DNA from: Granulicella sp. L56 | Lineage (GTDB): Bacteria > Acidobacteriota > Terriglobia > Terriglobales > Acidobacteriaceae | DNA: 64,000 nt | Direction: 5' to 3' | Assembly (NCBI RefSeq): GCF_009765835.1 | Contig: NZ_LMUS01000006.1 | Span: 1,756,438-1,820,437, forward strand | Shown here: in pieces, positions 34,373-42,034 of the stretch | Layout: each line of letters begins with the position of its first letter | How positions within the stretch are numbered: the stretch's first letter is position 1 | The notes under the pieces: generated by a model | What the model was told of the DNA's origin: nothing | Databases searched by the model: none | Seen by the model: only the letters and a program-made list of their open reading frames with translations | Position numbers and translations under genes: made by a program

Positions 34373-34759
34373 CTAGGCCGCAGCTTTGGCCGTCGGCATG
34401 GCCTGCACCTTCAAGATGCCGACCACTGCCGAGATCAGGCTTTCGATGTAGCCGCTATCGGCAAGAATTCCGGCCTGCTGCAACAGCGACGTTACGGCAG
34501 ACCCAGCCAATAGCATGACCTCGGCAAGCTTCTGTGGCCCGGTTCCGCTCTGCGCGCCGCTGGCAGCGTACTTCTGTTCGACCAGCAACACTGCGCCCTG
34601 AATCAACGAGGTGGCGTCAGCGACCGCGTTGATCGCGGGGGCGGCCTGCGGAAACAGGAGCGCCGCCAGCTTCTCGACTGGAACCGCGTACTCCACGGCC
34701 CACTTCAAACCCTTCTCAAAATCTTTTCCAACCTCTTCCAGCACGTTCAGAAAACTCAT
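34373..34759 (-). CDS. Small helical phage protein
   Basis: A 128-residue protein from the ATG at 34759, preceded by AAGGAGA. It is alpha-helical with several moderately hydrophobic helices (VEKLAALLFPQAAPAINAVA, LIQGAVLLVEQKY, LAEVMLLAGSAVTSLLQQAG, IESLISAVVGILKVQAM). These could be membrane-active, as in a holin, or pack as a bundle. The family is not recognised. It lies between the protease-like gene and the coiled-coil gene. Confidence 0.6.
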   Translation of the reverse strand: MSFLNVLEEVGKDFEKGLKWAVEYAVPVEKLAALLFPQAAPAINAVADATSLIQGAVLLVEQKYAASGAQSGTGPQKLAEVMLLAGSAVTSLLQQAGILADSGYIESLISAVVGILKVQAMPTAKAAA

Positions 34760-34804
34760 TGTGTCTCCTTCTTTTTTTGAAAGCTTCAAGACGATATTTT
34801 TTGC

Positions 34805-34977
34805 CTGGGTTGAAGAACGGCAAAAGCGAAATACAGGGGTCTCTCCACTGCGCTTCGCTCCGGTCGAGATGACGTGTATTGGATGGTGGCGTGATGAACA
34901 AACCCATGTCCCAAAAGCGGGACATGGGGCACCCGCTTTTGTACCCGCCTTTGGTCGAGATGACGTGTATTTGCGGT
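34805..34977 (+). repeat. Family A + family H repeat block
   Basis: A family A copy (34826-34876) is followed by the family H hairpin (arms CCCATGTCCC 34903-34912 and GGGACATGGG 34919-34928) and a second GGTCGAGATGACGTG (about 34954-34968). The block fills the gap 34760-34999 between two phage genes. The A-then-H order is the same as near 37904, 41546, 47757 and elsewhere. Confidence 0.9.
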
Positions 34978-34999
34978 GCTACTTTTTCGATTGCCACAA

Positions 35000-35027
35000 A
35001 TCCGGAGAGGTGGTTGCCTCTCCGGAT
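35000..35027 (-). terminator. Hairpin after the protease-like gene
   Basis: Perfect 11-bp arms ATCCGGAGAGG / CCTCTCCGGAT with a 6-nt loop are followed on the minus strand by TTTGTGG. The hairpin lies about 12 bp after the stop codon. The T-tract is weak, so it may stabilise RNA rather than terminate. Confidence 0.65.
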
Positions 35028-35039
35028 CCAGCCCCCTTG

Positions 35040-35567
35040 CTAACGAACCAATGCGGCTCGCCGCGCAATCGCTGGCCGCTTCAACCGGAAGCTCGTGCTT
35101 CGGTAAGCGGCCTTCTCCCGCAATAGAATCGCCGCGCCGGTAAAGGTGGCCTTGGTCAAGGTCCAGACCTGCGCGCGCATATCGGCTACGTGCGCGTCGG
35201 CCAGTTCGTAACTCATGCCCATGGCTCCCTCTCCCTGGATCTTCGACTCCATCTCGGGAAAGTCTCGCGCGAACAGATAGCCCGACACCGTCAACCGTTT
35301 GCCATCGACTTCGGCGGTGGTGATGATGCCGCACTTCTGCCGCGCATCGTGGCCGTCCCATCCGGCCTTGTAGTCCACCGCCATTCCGAGCAGGCTCGGC
35401 AACGCCGCTTCGGCCGCGGCCCGCGTCAGTACGACGCGATGTCCGCGTGCGCCGCTGGGGGCCTTGTCGCTGGCCACATCCACCAGCGTCAACACGCCTT
35501 CAAACGGCAGACGGTTGGGATGCCCATGCACTACCGGAAACTCGACCGCCATGGCTCGCAGCTCCAT
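35040..35567 (-). CDS. Prohead-protease-like phage protein
   Basis: A protein of 170-175 residues containing PFEGVLTLVDVASDKAPSG, SLLGMAVDYKAGWDGHDARQ, CGIITTAEV and MGMSYELADAHV. The conserved His (GWDGHDAR) and Ser (MGMSYEL) could be the catalytic pair of a capsid-maturation protease; this is tentative. The start is uncertain: ATG 35567, ATG 35552 (GGAG upstream), or ATG 35654 with a very strong GAGGAGGT. The last would add a poorly coded N-terminus that overlaps another small frame. It is the first large structural gene of the cluster. Confidence 0.65.
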   Translation of the reverse strand: MELRAMAVEFPVVHGHPNRLPFEGVLTLVDVASDKAPSGARGHRVVLTRAAAEAALPSLLGMAVDYKAGWDGHDARQKCGIITTAEVDGKRLTVSGYLFARDFPEMESKIQGEGAMGMSYELADAHVADMRAQVWTLTKATFTGAAILLREKAAYRSTSFRLKRPAIARRAALVR

Positions 35568-35647
35568 TCCAGCCGTTCCAGTTGAACTCTGCGCCAACCC
35601 CGCTCTGCAAGCCATACCAGCCCTTCTGCGATGAACCGCCAATCCAT
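35531..35647 (-). CDS. Possible small protein overlapping the protease start
   Basis: An alternative frame from the ATG at 35647 reads 38 residues (MDWRFIAEGLVWLAERGWRR and on) with better-looking codon use than the overlapping protease extension. The strong GAGGAGGT site lies 11-12 bp upstream. Its stop would fall about 36 bp inside the protease gene. It could be a translational leader or a tiny phage protein. Evidence is only codon pattern and the ribosome site. Confidence 0.3.
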   Translation of the reverse strand: MDWRFIAEGLVWLAERGWRRVQLERLEWSCEPWRSSFR

Positions 35648-35688
35648 CTTCCATGCCACCTCCTCGAAACTGTTGCTTATGACTGCCT

Positions 35689-35883
35689 TCACTCCGCAGT
35701 GGTGTTGTGCGACCGCTTCCACTTGTTGAGCAGTAATCCAACCAGCGATTTTGCCCGGCTTGGTGTTGCAGGATTTTGCTGCGAGGCTTGATGCGGATTC
35801 GCCTCTGGTGCGGCGACTTCTTTTCTGACGACTCCACCCTTGTCTTCCGCCACGAATCGGCCCTTTACGCGCTTTCTCTCCAT
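35689..35883 (-). CDS. Small basic phage-cluster protein, unknown function
   Basis: A 64-residue, highly basic and hydrophilic protein (MERKRVKGRFVAEDKGG at the N-terminus, SLVGLLLNKWKRSHNTTAE at the C-terminus). The ATG is preceded by AAGGGGG with 4-bp spacing, which is why this frame is chosen over the longer overlapping reading from 35887. It follows a terminator-like hairpin at 35905-35931 and so may start a new transcription unit. No family recognised. Confidence 0.5.
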   Translation of the reverse strand: MERKRVKGRFVAEDKGGVVRKEVAAPEANPHQASQQNPATPSRAKSLVGLLLNKWKRSHNTTAE

Positions 35884-35896
35884 TCATCCCCCTTAA

Positions 35897-35931
35897 AGCA
35901 AAAGGGGAGAGCAGCCCGAAGGCGCTCTCCC
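35897..35931 (-). terminator. Terminator after the sigma-like regulator
   Basis: Perfect arms GGGAGAGC / GCTCTCCC (35905-35931) with an 11-nt loop are followed on the minus strand by CCTTTTGCTTT. It separates the regulator gene from the small basic protein gene. Confidence 0.7.
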
Positions 35932-36016
35932 GATTCAGTTCTTACTTACCTTTTAAGAATAGCAATTACGCCAAAACTCTTTTGCAGTTTAAGGACAATT
36001 ATTTTCTTCCATTGAA

Positions 36017-36508
36017 TCAGTGGTATAGCGAGATATCCACGGTTTTCGGCTCTTGACAGCAAATCAGGCGCTCGAGCATTTCACGCTCGAGAAACATCTC
36101 TGTCACCTCGTCGAGCGCATGGCCGTATTGCCGGCTTACCGTCCAGACGGGAAGGCCGAGCAAGGCAGCCGTCTCCTCCAGCGTGTACTCCTGTAAGGCG
36201 ACTCGTTCGATCAACCGGTACTCTTCGCTGTTCAGCTTTTCGAGGCAGTGTTCCACGTCGTGAACGAAGATCACCACGTCGTCGAAGCCGTGCACGACAT
36301 AGTTCGTTACCTTGCCACGAAACAGCTCCCTGCCCAGCAAAGACGGCACCCTGCCCGTCTCCATGGCCATCTGCGAGTAGCGCCGCAACAACGCCTCCGT
36401 ATATTTGCGGTAGGCATCGAGCGATGCAGCGGGGGCCGGTTTCCGACGCACCGGCTTTTGCATTGGGGCCGTAGCCCACACCATCGGCAGAACCAGGGCT
36501 GCGCTCAT
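36017..36508 (-). CDS. Sigma-70 region 4 / ArpU-like regulator of the phage cluster
   Basis: A 163-residue protein from the ATG at 36508, chosen because GGAGGT lies 6-7 bp upstream. The C-terminal half has a sigma-region-4-like helix-turn-helix, EYRLIERVALQEYTLEETAALLGLPVWTVSR, followed by an acidic or basic helix. Such proteins (ArpU/RinA type) switch on late phage genes. The N-terminal 60 residues are basic and helical. Its ATG overlaps the stop of the zinc-ribbon gene by 4 bp. Being at the promoter-proximal end of the morphogenesis genes, it is the likely activator. Confidence 0.75.
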   Translation of the reverse strand: MSAALVLPMVWATAPMQKPVRRKPAPAASLDAYRKYTEALLRRYSQMAMETGRVPSLLGRELFRGKVTNYVVHGFDDVVIFVHDVEHCLEKLNSEEYRLIERVALQEYTLEETAALLGLPVWTVSRQYGHALDEVTEMFLEREMLERLICCQEPKTVDISLYH

Positions 36509-36714
36509 CGTTGACCTCCGCTCGCGTTTGCAGAGCAGCGCGAAGCCCGCGCCAATCGCGGCTTCCGTCCACCGGCATGTCTTCCCCGGGGAGCCGGAAA
36601 GTGGGCCAGGTGCTCGGCACATCGGCGGCAATAGACGCCATCTGTCGATTCCATGCGGAGCCAAAGCGTCCCGCATCCTTCGCATACCTTTAAAACCAAG
36701 CGCAAGTAATTCAT
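36505..36714 (-). CDS. Small zinc-ribbon protein
   Basis: A 69-residue protein from the ATG at 36714, preceded by AAGGGAACGAG. It has CEGCGTLWLR and YCRRC, giving a Cys4 zinc-ribbon, followed by a very basic tail (GRHAGGRKPRLARASR). It may bind nucleic acid. It is the first gene of the minus-strand operon and overlaps the sigma-like gene by 4 bp. Confidence 0.6.
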   Translation of the reverse strand: MNYLRLVLKVCEGCGTLWLRMESTDGVYCRRCAEHLAHFPAPRGRHAGGRKPRLARASRCSANASGGQR

Positions 36715-37185
36715 CTCGTTCCCTTTCAAGGCGTACTTCTCCCCTGGCGGGCCTCGCTGTTTTTCAACGGTCGAAGGGGCTCGCTCAGGCTGCTGTGAAA
36801 CGTTCTCCCTGTATCCGCGGGACTCTGCGGTCCCGTCAGATCAGCTCAAACGCTTGTCTGTCGTTGCTCGCTGTGGTGATGTACCTTGGAAAAAATCAAA
36901 AATTACCCCTCGCAATCCTCCACCCTTGGGCCCAGATGCAGACACCCTGTTTTCAGCCCGTTCGACTGGACGCTCTCAGGTCTCCACGTTCCTTCAAATG
37001 GAAAGTTTCAAGGTTATAGCTTTAGACAAAACATCTGTCAACAGCAATTTTCCTCAACTTTTGCAAAGCGATAAACCCCATATAAGCAGCGCTTTGTGCA
37101 TCAAACTCTATTGCATAAAACGAAATTTTCGCCTAATCTTCGTCATGCTAAAAGATATGACATTGCGTTGAGGAGCCTTAGTTCT
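36715..37185. promoter_or_regulatory. Divergent control region of the phage cluster
   Basis: This 471-bp AT-richer gap between the zinc-ribbon gene (minus) and the repressor gene (plus) has no convincing ORF. It should hold both promoters. An imperfect inverted repeat, GCAAAGCG (37063-37070) and CGCTTTGTGC (37090-37099), flanks a CATATAAG sequence and is a candidate repressor operator. GAGGAG precedes the repressor ATG. No host repeat families are found here, unlike most gaps. Confidence 0.5.
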
Positions 37186-37893
37186 ATGAATTTCCAAGAC
37201 TTGCACGAACTTCTTCGCACGGAACTTCTGCGCCGCATCGAGCGCGGCCCGCTGACCGGGAGCAGGCTGGCGCAACAAGCCGGTTTTCAGCAGGGGCACA
37301 TCTCTAATTTTCTCAACCGCAAACGGGCGCTCTCGCTGGAGGGCCTCGACCGGGTTCTGGCGTCGCAGAACCTTACGATCGACCAGATCCTTCCGCTGGA
37401 GATTGCCGCGGCCGCGGCGCCGCAGACGCAGGAGCCGATTGAGATCGTCCCGGTGGTCTCGTGTTCGGTGGCCATGGATGAGGCGCGGGTGGCGGAGTCG
37501 GCCATCATCGAGACGGTGCAGGTTTCGGCGTCGCGGCTGCACGACAACCGCGCTCGTCCGTCGACCAAGTATGCGCACTGGCAGCGCTTTCTGGCCATTC
37601 GCGCGGATGCGCAGCAGTCGGCGGCGATGCAGCCGTTGCTGGCTCCGGGGTCGATTGCGGTGCTCGACCGCCACTACAATTCGCTTGCGCCGTATCGCGC
37701 ACAACAGCCTACGCTGTATGCGGTTCGCTGCGGCGCTGCGCTGCTGCTTCGCTATGTGGAGTTCGACGAAGGGCACTTGATTTTGCGGCCCTATTCGCGT
37801 GAGTTTTCAGTGCAGTTGATTCCGCTGGCTTCGCATGAGTCGCCTGCGGACTATCTTGTGGGGCGGGTTTGTTTGGTGTTCTCGGAGCTTTGA
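37186..37893 (+). CDS. CI/LexA-like phage repressor with altered catalytic dyad
   Basis: A 235-residue protein. The N-terminal HTH is LTGSRLAQQAGFQQGHISNF (about residues 24-43) with a third helix NRKRALSLEGLDRVL. The C-terminal part (about 130-235) has the S24/LexA fold pattern: FLAIRADAQQSAAMQPLLAPG, then a strand region and DYLVGRVCLVF. At the usual SMxP position it reads AMQP (Ala at about 147), and the usual catalytic Lys position reads LLRYV. Self-cleavage in response to RecA therefore looks impossible. ATG chosen for GAGGAG upstream. It is transcribed away from the structural genes. Confidence 0.75.
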   Translation: MNFQDLHELLRTELLRRIERGPLTGSRLAQQAGFQQGHISNFLNRKRALSLEGLDRVLASQNLTIDQILPLEIAAAAAPQTQEPIEIVPVVSCSVAMDEARVAESAIIETVQVSASRLHDNRARPSTKYAHWQRFLAIRADAQQSAAMQPLLAPGSIAVLDRHYNSLAPYRAQQPTLYAVRCGAALLLRYVEFDEGHLILRPYSREFSVQLIPLASHESPADYLVGRVCLVFSEL

Positions 37894-37899
37894 GGGGGT

Positions 37900-38097
37900 A
37901 AAAGGCGAAATACCGGTCTCTCCACTTCGCTGCGCTCCGGTCGAGATGACGTGTGGTTGTGGTGGGCCTTCGGTCGATGACGTAGGTTTGGGGTGCCCCA
38001 TGTCCCAAAAGCGGGACATGGGGCACCCGGCTCTCCTCCAGGCTCAGTTTTGGTAATTCGAGCAAAACGCAGATTCCCTTCGGGAATGACAAGCAAA
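37900..38097. repeat. Block of families A, H and B
   Basis: Family A (37904-37953, slightly truncated) is followed by a long family H hairpin with 16-bp perfect arms (37991-38006 and 38013-38028), then an inverted family B copy (38032-38095). All three families are stacked in the 250 bp between the repressor and the next gene, at the right end of the phage-like cluster. Confidence 0.92.
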
Positions 38098-38143
38098 GGA
38101 AGCTACGCCACAAACAAAGGAAGCCGATTGCTAAACTTGAGAG

Positions 38144-39340
38144 ATGCGGCAAAGTCTTTATGCGAAGTGGATGTATGACTGGGAGTATGCGCTTACCACT
38201 CGCGATACGAACCGAATTGTGAGGCCGTTGGAGTGGGGGTTTGACTGGCTCGCGGACTTCAGCCCGCTGGCTGCCGCGGCTGCATCGGACGGTGCTGCGT
38301 TGGGCGATCTGGATCGCATGATCGCGGTCAATCAGGACATCGTCGAACGCTCCGACGATTTTTTTGGATACGAGACGCCGACGGATTTTCGTTTGGAAGC
38401 GCGGCATCCGCAGCTCTTTCCGACGAATGTAAGGCCGGAGACGCTGGCGCAGGATGCGGAGCTGAAACGTCAGGCTGCTGCGGGGGAGCTGGAGTCTGCA
38501 GAGTTTCTCCGGTTTACCTCGGCGGTGCGGACGCGCTATCCGGAGAACGATGTGGTGAATGCGCGCTGGTATCCGGCGGATGCGGAGAAGCAGGTGGGCA
38601 AGCCGAAGCAGGCCATCATCGTGATGCCGCAATGGAATGCGGATGCCTTCAGCCACAACGCGCTTTGCACGCTCTTCAATCGCTTTGGGATCTCGGCGCT
38701 GCGGTTGTCGAAGCCGTTTCACGATATTCGCCGGCCGGCTGAATTGGAGCGGTCGGACTATGCGGTGAGCTCCAATATCGGAAGGACGACCGAGGCTTGC
38801 AGGCAGGCGGTGGTGGATATTCGGAGCTGCCTCGACTGGCTGGAGTCGCAGGGGTACGAGCAGTTCGGCGTGCTGGGAACGAGCCTGGGCAGTTGCTATG
38901 CGTTTATCGCTGCGGCGCACGATGCGCGGTTGAAGGTGTGCGCGTTCAATCATGCCTCGACGTGGTTTGGCGATGTGGTGTGGACGGGGCAGAGCACACG
39001 GCATGTTCGTGAGGCGTTCGAGCAGGCGGGGCTGACACAGGATACGGTGCGGCAGATTTTTACCGGCATCAGCCCCATGTCTTATATGGAGCGGTTCGCG
39101 GCGCATCCGAAGCGGGTGCTGGTGGTCCATGCGACGTATGACCTGACGTTTCTGCGCGAGTTTTCGCTGGATGTGCTGGCGAACTTCGACCGCTTTGGCA
39201 TTGATTACGTCTCGAAGGTGCTGCCGTGCGGGCACTATACGACCGGCGAGACGCCTTATAAGTACATCGATGGCTGGTATCTGGGGTCGTTTGTGTATGG
39301 TGCGTTCAAGCGGCTGCGCGAGCAGGGGCGAAAGGCTTAA
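38144..39340 (+). CDS. Alpha/beta hydrolase (ABHD18/DUF2048-like)
   Basis: A 398-residue cytosolic protein. The nucleophile elbow is GVLGTSLGSCYAF (about residues 243-256). The acid residue is in VVHATYDLTF and the catalytic His in LPCGHYTTGE. The long N-terminal part (about 1-140), starting LYAKWMYDWEYALTTRDTNR, is typical of ABHD18-like proteins, whose substrate in bacteria is not known. Length is normal. No operon partner is visible; repeats lie on each side. Confidence 0.8.
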   Translation: MRQSLYAKWMYDWEYALTTRDTNRIVRPLEWGFDWLADFSPLAAAAASDGAALGDLDRMIAVNQDIVERSDDFFGYETPTDFRLEARHPQLFPTNVRPETLAQDAELKRQAAAGELESAEFLRFTSAVRTRYPENDVVNARWYPADAEKQVGKPKQAIIVMPQWNADAFSHNALCTLFNRFGISALRLSKPFHDIRRPAELERSDYAVSSNIGRTTEACRQAVVDIRSCLDWLESQGYEQFGVLGTSLGSCYAFIAAAHDARLKVCAFNHASTWFGDVVWTGQSTRHVREAFEQAGLTQDTVRQIFTGISPMSYMERFAAHPKRVLVVHATYDLTFLREFSLDVLANFDRFGIDYVSKVLPCGHYTTGETPYKYIDGWYLGSFVYGAFKRLREQGRKA

Positions 39341-39462
39341 CACCGATCTGCACCGATGACACCGATTTAAAAGACTGACCGCGGATTGACGCGGAGATGC
39401 GCGGATAAAAGCGAAATACAGGGGTCTCTCCACTGGGCTTCGCTTCGGTCGAGATGACGTGC
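39341..39462 (+). repeat. Family C and family A repeats upstream of glyA
   Basis: A family C half-element (ACCGATCTGCACCGATGACACCGATTT plus GCGGATTGACGCGGAG) is directly followed by a family A copy (39411-39462). The 159-bp gap contains nothing else except the glyA leader. Confidence 0.85.
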
Positions 39463-39499
39463 TTTTGGGGCGCTTCGCACCGTGACATAAAATAGAGGC

Positions 39500-40765
39500 A
39501 TGCCCATTGATTTGAACGCAAACCTTGCCGCCGCGGACCCCGATATCTCCGCGCAGATCGAGCACGAGGTCGTCCGCCAGCATGAAGGGCTGGAGATGAT
39601 CGCTTCGGAGAATTTTGTCAGCCGCGCGGTGCTGGAGGCCGCAGGGACGGTTTTCACGAACAAATATGCCGAGGGGTATCCCGGCAAGCGGTACTACGGC
39701 GGTTGCGAGTACGCCGATGTGGTCGAAACCATTGCGCGCGACCGGGCCAAGCAATTGTTTGGCGCGGAGCATGTGAACGTGCAGCCGCACTCCGGCTCGC
39801 AGGCGAACGCTGCCGCGTATATGTCGATCCTGACGCCGGGCGATTGCATTCTTGGGCTGGACCTTGCCCATGGCGGACACCTGACGCATGGCCACAAGCT
39901 GAATTTTTCGGGCAAGCTCTATCGCGTGGTCGGCTACCAGGTTCGCAAGGACACCGAGACCATCGACTACGACGAGCTTGAGGCGACGGCGTTGCGCGAG
40001 AAGCCGAAGATGATTATCGGCGGAGGCAGCGCCTATCCGCGGCAGTTTGATTTTGCACGGATGCGTGCCATCGCGGACAAGGTGGGAGCCTTCTTTGTGG
40101 TGGACATGGCCCACTTTGCCGGTCTTGTGGCAGGCGGCGTTCATCCTTCGCCGGTGCCTCATGCGCATATCGTTACGACGACCACCCACAAGACTTTGCG
40201 CGGGCCTCGCGCCGGTATGATTCTGTGCCGCCAGGAGTTTGCGGCGAATGTGGACCGCAGCGTGTTTCCGGGGCAGCAGGGTGGCCCGCTGATGCACATC
40301 GTTGCGGCCAAGGCGGTGGCCTTCAAGGAAGCGCTGCAGCCTGAGTTTGCCGTCTATGCCAAGCAGGTGGTGGCGAATGCGAAGGTTCTGGCTGAGGCTT
40401 TGGCGGGCGAGGGCTACCGGATCATCTCCGGCGGCACGGACACGCACCTGATGCTGGTCGATGTCTTCCAGAAGGGGATTCTGGGCTCGGAGGCGGAGAA
40501 TGCGCTGGGCGCGGCGGGAATCACCGTGAACAAGAACGCGATTCCTTACGATACGAATCCGCCGATGAAGCCGAGCGGCATCCGCATCGGCACACCGGCG
40601 TTGACGACGCGAGGCATGAAAGAGGCGGAGATGCGCGTGATCGCCGGTTGGATCGCCGAGGCGCTGGAGCATCGCGCGGACGAGACGAAGCTGGCGAAGA
40701 TTCGCGGGCAGGTGGGCGAACTGGCCAACAAGTTCCCGCTTTATAGCTGGTTGCACAAGTCTTAA
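39500..40765 (+). CDS. glyA: Serine hydroxymethyltransferase
   Basis: A 421-residue PLP enzyme interconverting serine and glycine with tetrahydrofolate. Motifs include the N-terminal [14 protein letters not shown], the substrate region [27 protein letters not shown], and the PLP-lysine segment [17 protein letters not shown], then [10 protein letters not shown] and the C-terminal [15 protein letters not shown]. Length is standard. ATG chosen as the first in-frame start. It is monocistronic between repeats. Confidence 0.98.
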   Translation: MPIDLNANLAAADPDISAQIEHEVVRQHEGLEMIASENFVSRAVLEAAGTVFTNKYAEGYPGKRYYGGCEYADVVETIARDRAKQLFGAEHVNVQPHSGSQANAAAYMSILTPGDCILGLDLAHGGHLTHGHKLNFSGKLYRVVGYQVRKDTETIDYDELEATALREKPKMIIGGGSAYPRQFDFARMRAIADKVGAFFVVDMAHFAGLVAGGVHPSPVPHAHIVTTTTHKTLRGPRAGMILCRQEFAANVDRSVFPGQQGGPLMHIVAAKAVAFKEALQPEFAVYAKQVVANAKVLAEALAGEGYRIISGGTDTHLMLVDVFQKGILGSEAENALGAAGITVNKNAIPYDTNPPMKPSGIRIGTPALTTRGMKEAEMRVIAGWIAEALEHRADETKLAKIRGQVGELANKFPLYSWLHKS

Positions 40766-40955
40766 AGACCGCAATCCTTTATTCAGGGCCGCGTGAAAGA
40801 CATGCTGAAAAGTGTCCGTCGCGCGGCTTTTTGCATGGAAGATACGTCATTGCAACCGTGTCATTTTTAAGGCACGCTCAAGTTTTCGTTCCCTTTTGGG
40901 ACGGAGAACGTTGTACTCTTGGTCTCGCAAGAGTCGGCGCGGCGAGGGGACAGCG

Positions 40956-41444
40956 ATGGCGATGGCGGTGATGGCTTGGATCGTGGCAATCCCCCTGCTT
41001 GGGGCGGCGACCGGGATGCGGACGTTTACCCCGATGGCGGTGATCTGCTGGTTTGCGTACGCCGGATATGTGCCGGTGGATGGGACATGGGCGTTCTGGG
41101 TCGCGAAGCTGGTTACGGCGGTCATCTTCACCGTGCTGGCGCTGGGCGAGCTGGTAGGAGACAAGCTGCCGCGGACTCCTGACCGGACCTCTACCGGGCC
41201 GCTGCTGGCGAGGATTTTGTTTGGTGGGCTGGTGGGCGGCATTGTCGCGGCCAGCCTGAATGGGTCGGAGTTCGAGGGGGTCATCCTCGGTGTGGGCGGG
41301 GCGCTGGTGGGCGCGTTCGGCGGGCACCTGATCCGGCGGGAGATCGTGCTGCGGTCGGGCAGCAAGGACTGGCCGGTGGCGGTGGCCGAGGACCTGGTGA
41401 CGGTGGGGTTCGCCGTGATGGCGCTGGGGATTGTGACCGGCTGA
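40956..41444 (+). CDS. DUF4126-type membrane protein
   Basis: A 162-residue protein from the ATG at 40956, with GAGGGGAC upstream. About four hydrophobic helices are visible: ending in GAATGMRTFTPMA, around FWVAKLVTAVIFTVLALGEL, around LFGGLVGGIVAASL, and VGGALVGAFGGHLIR. The GxRTF(T/S)P motif near the N-terminus and GDKLPRTPDRT match DUF4126 proteins. Function is unknown. Reading from 40812 would add a basic stretch without a ribosome site. A family C element follows the stop. Confidence 0.8.
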   Translation: MAMAVMAWIVAIPLLGAATGMRTFTPMAVICWFAYAGYVPVDGTWAFWVAKLVTAVIFTVLALGELVGDKLPRTPDRTSTGPLLARILFGGLVGGIVAASLNGSEFEGVILGVGGALVGAFGGHLIRREIVLRSGSKDWPVAVAEDLVTVGFAVMALGIVTG

Positions 41445-41454
41445 AGGAAGGGGT

Positions 41455-41700
41455 AACGCCGATCTGCACCGATTTCACCGATGAGAGAAGAGATAAGACG
41501 ACCACCGATTGGCGCGGATCAACGCGGACCAACGCAAGGGCAAGGGCGAAATACAGGGGCCTCTCCACTGCGCCTGCACCCCGCCTGCGTTCCGGTCGAG
41601 ATGCCGTGTATTTTGGGGTGGGTGATGGGAAAACCCATGTCCCAAAAGCGGGACATGGGGCACCCGCCTTTGGACCCGTCTTTGGATGACGTGGGTTTTT
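41455..41700 (+). repeat. Families C, A and H in the gap 41445-41830
   Basis: In the 386-bp gap are family C words (ATCTGCACCGATTTCACCGA and GGCGCGGATCAACGCGGA), a family A copy (41546-41608) with a small internal expansion, and a family H hairpin (41634-41643 and 41650-41659). The last 130 bp (41700-41830) have no recognised element; the promoter of the next gene is presumably there. Confidence 0.88.
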
Positions 41701-41830
41701 GGAGTGGTGGCAGGAGATATTGGGGCAGAATTTTTGTGGGTCTTGCGTTTCGTGCGGTCTCCGGCACGGCGGCGGACGGGTTTCCGGCATCTCAGATCGA
41801 GGAAGGTATTTCGAAAGAGGACGACGCCCT

Positions 41831-42028
41831 ATGCTTACGCCTGCTCTTCTCAGCATTATTGTGACGCTTATTGTGGTTGGCCTGCTGTTGTATCTGATCG
41901 GGCTGATTCCTATGGACGGGACGATCAAGCAGATCATCCGCGTGGTGGTGATCATCGCCGTGATTATCTGGCTGCTGCAGTCGTTCGGTCTGCTGGGGCC
42001 GGTTGGGCATGGGCATATGCTGCGGTAG
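41831..42028 (+). CDS. Small two-helix membrane protein (Thivi_2564-like)
   Basis: A 65-residue protein from the ATG at 41831 with two hydrophobic helices (LLSIIVTLIVVGLLLYLIG and IRVVVIIAVIIWLLQSFGLL) joined by a short loop with PMDGTIKQ. This loop motif is typical of a small family of membrane proteins widespread in proteobacteria and acidobacteria, called Thivi_2564. Function unknown. The longer in-frame reading from 41699 overlaps repeat-derived sequence and is rejected. Confidence 0.75.
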   Translation: MLTPALLSIIVTLIVVGLLLYLIGLIPMDGTIKQIIRVVVIIAVIIWLLQSFGLLGPVGHGHMLR

Positions 42029-42034
42029 GGTGTA

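Larger units (their letters stand above)
17858..37893. mobile_element. Phage-derived morphogenesis cluster (domesticated prophage or GTA-like)
   Basis: About 20 kb contains capsid, protease-like, connector, tail, fibre, terminase and portal genes on the minus strand, with a divergent repressor at the right end. Integrase, excisionase, replication genes, lysis cassette, obvious tape measure and small terminase are not seen, and no att repeats or tRNA gene flank it. Its gene order is unusual: terminase and portal lie downstream of the tail fibre. Intergenic repeat families of the host occur inside the cluster, implying long residence. Function as a particle is inference. Confidence 0.75.

Noticed and set aside
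17600..38100. Attachment-site direct repeats flanking the phage cluster
   Set aside because: The only shared sequences near both ends belong to dispersed repeat families found all over the window, so they cannot be taken as att sites.
37709..40774. 1021-codon minus-strand frame spanning glyA and the hydrolase
   Set aside because: It runs antisense through two confident genes and intergenic repeats, and its product is low in hydrophobic structure with no recognisable motif.
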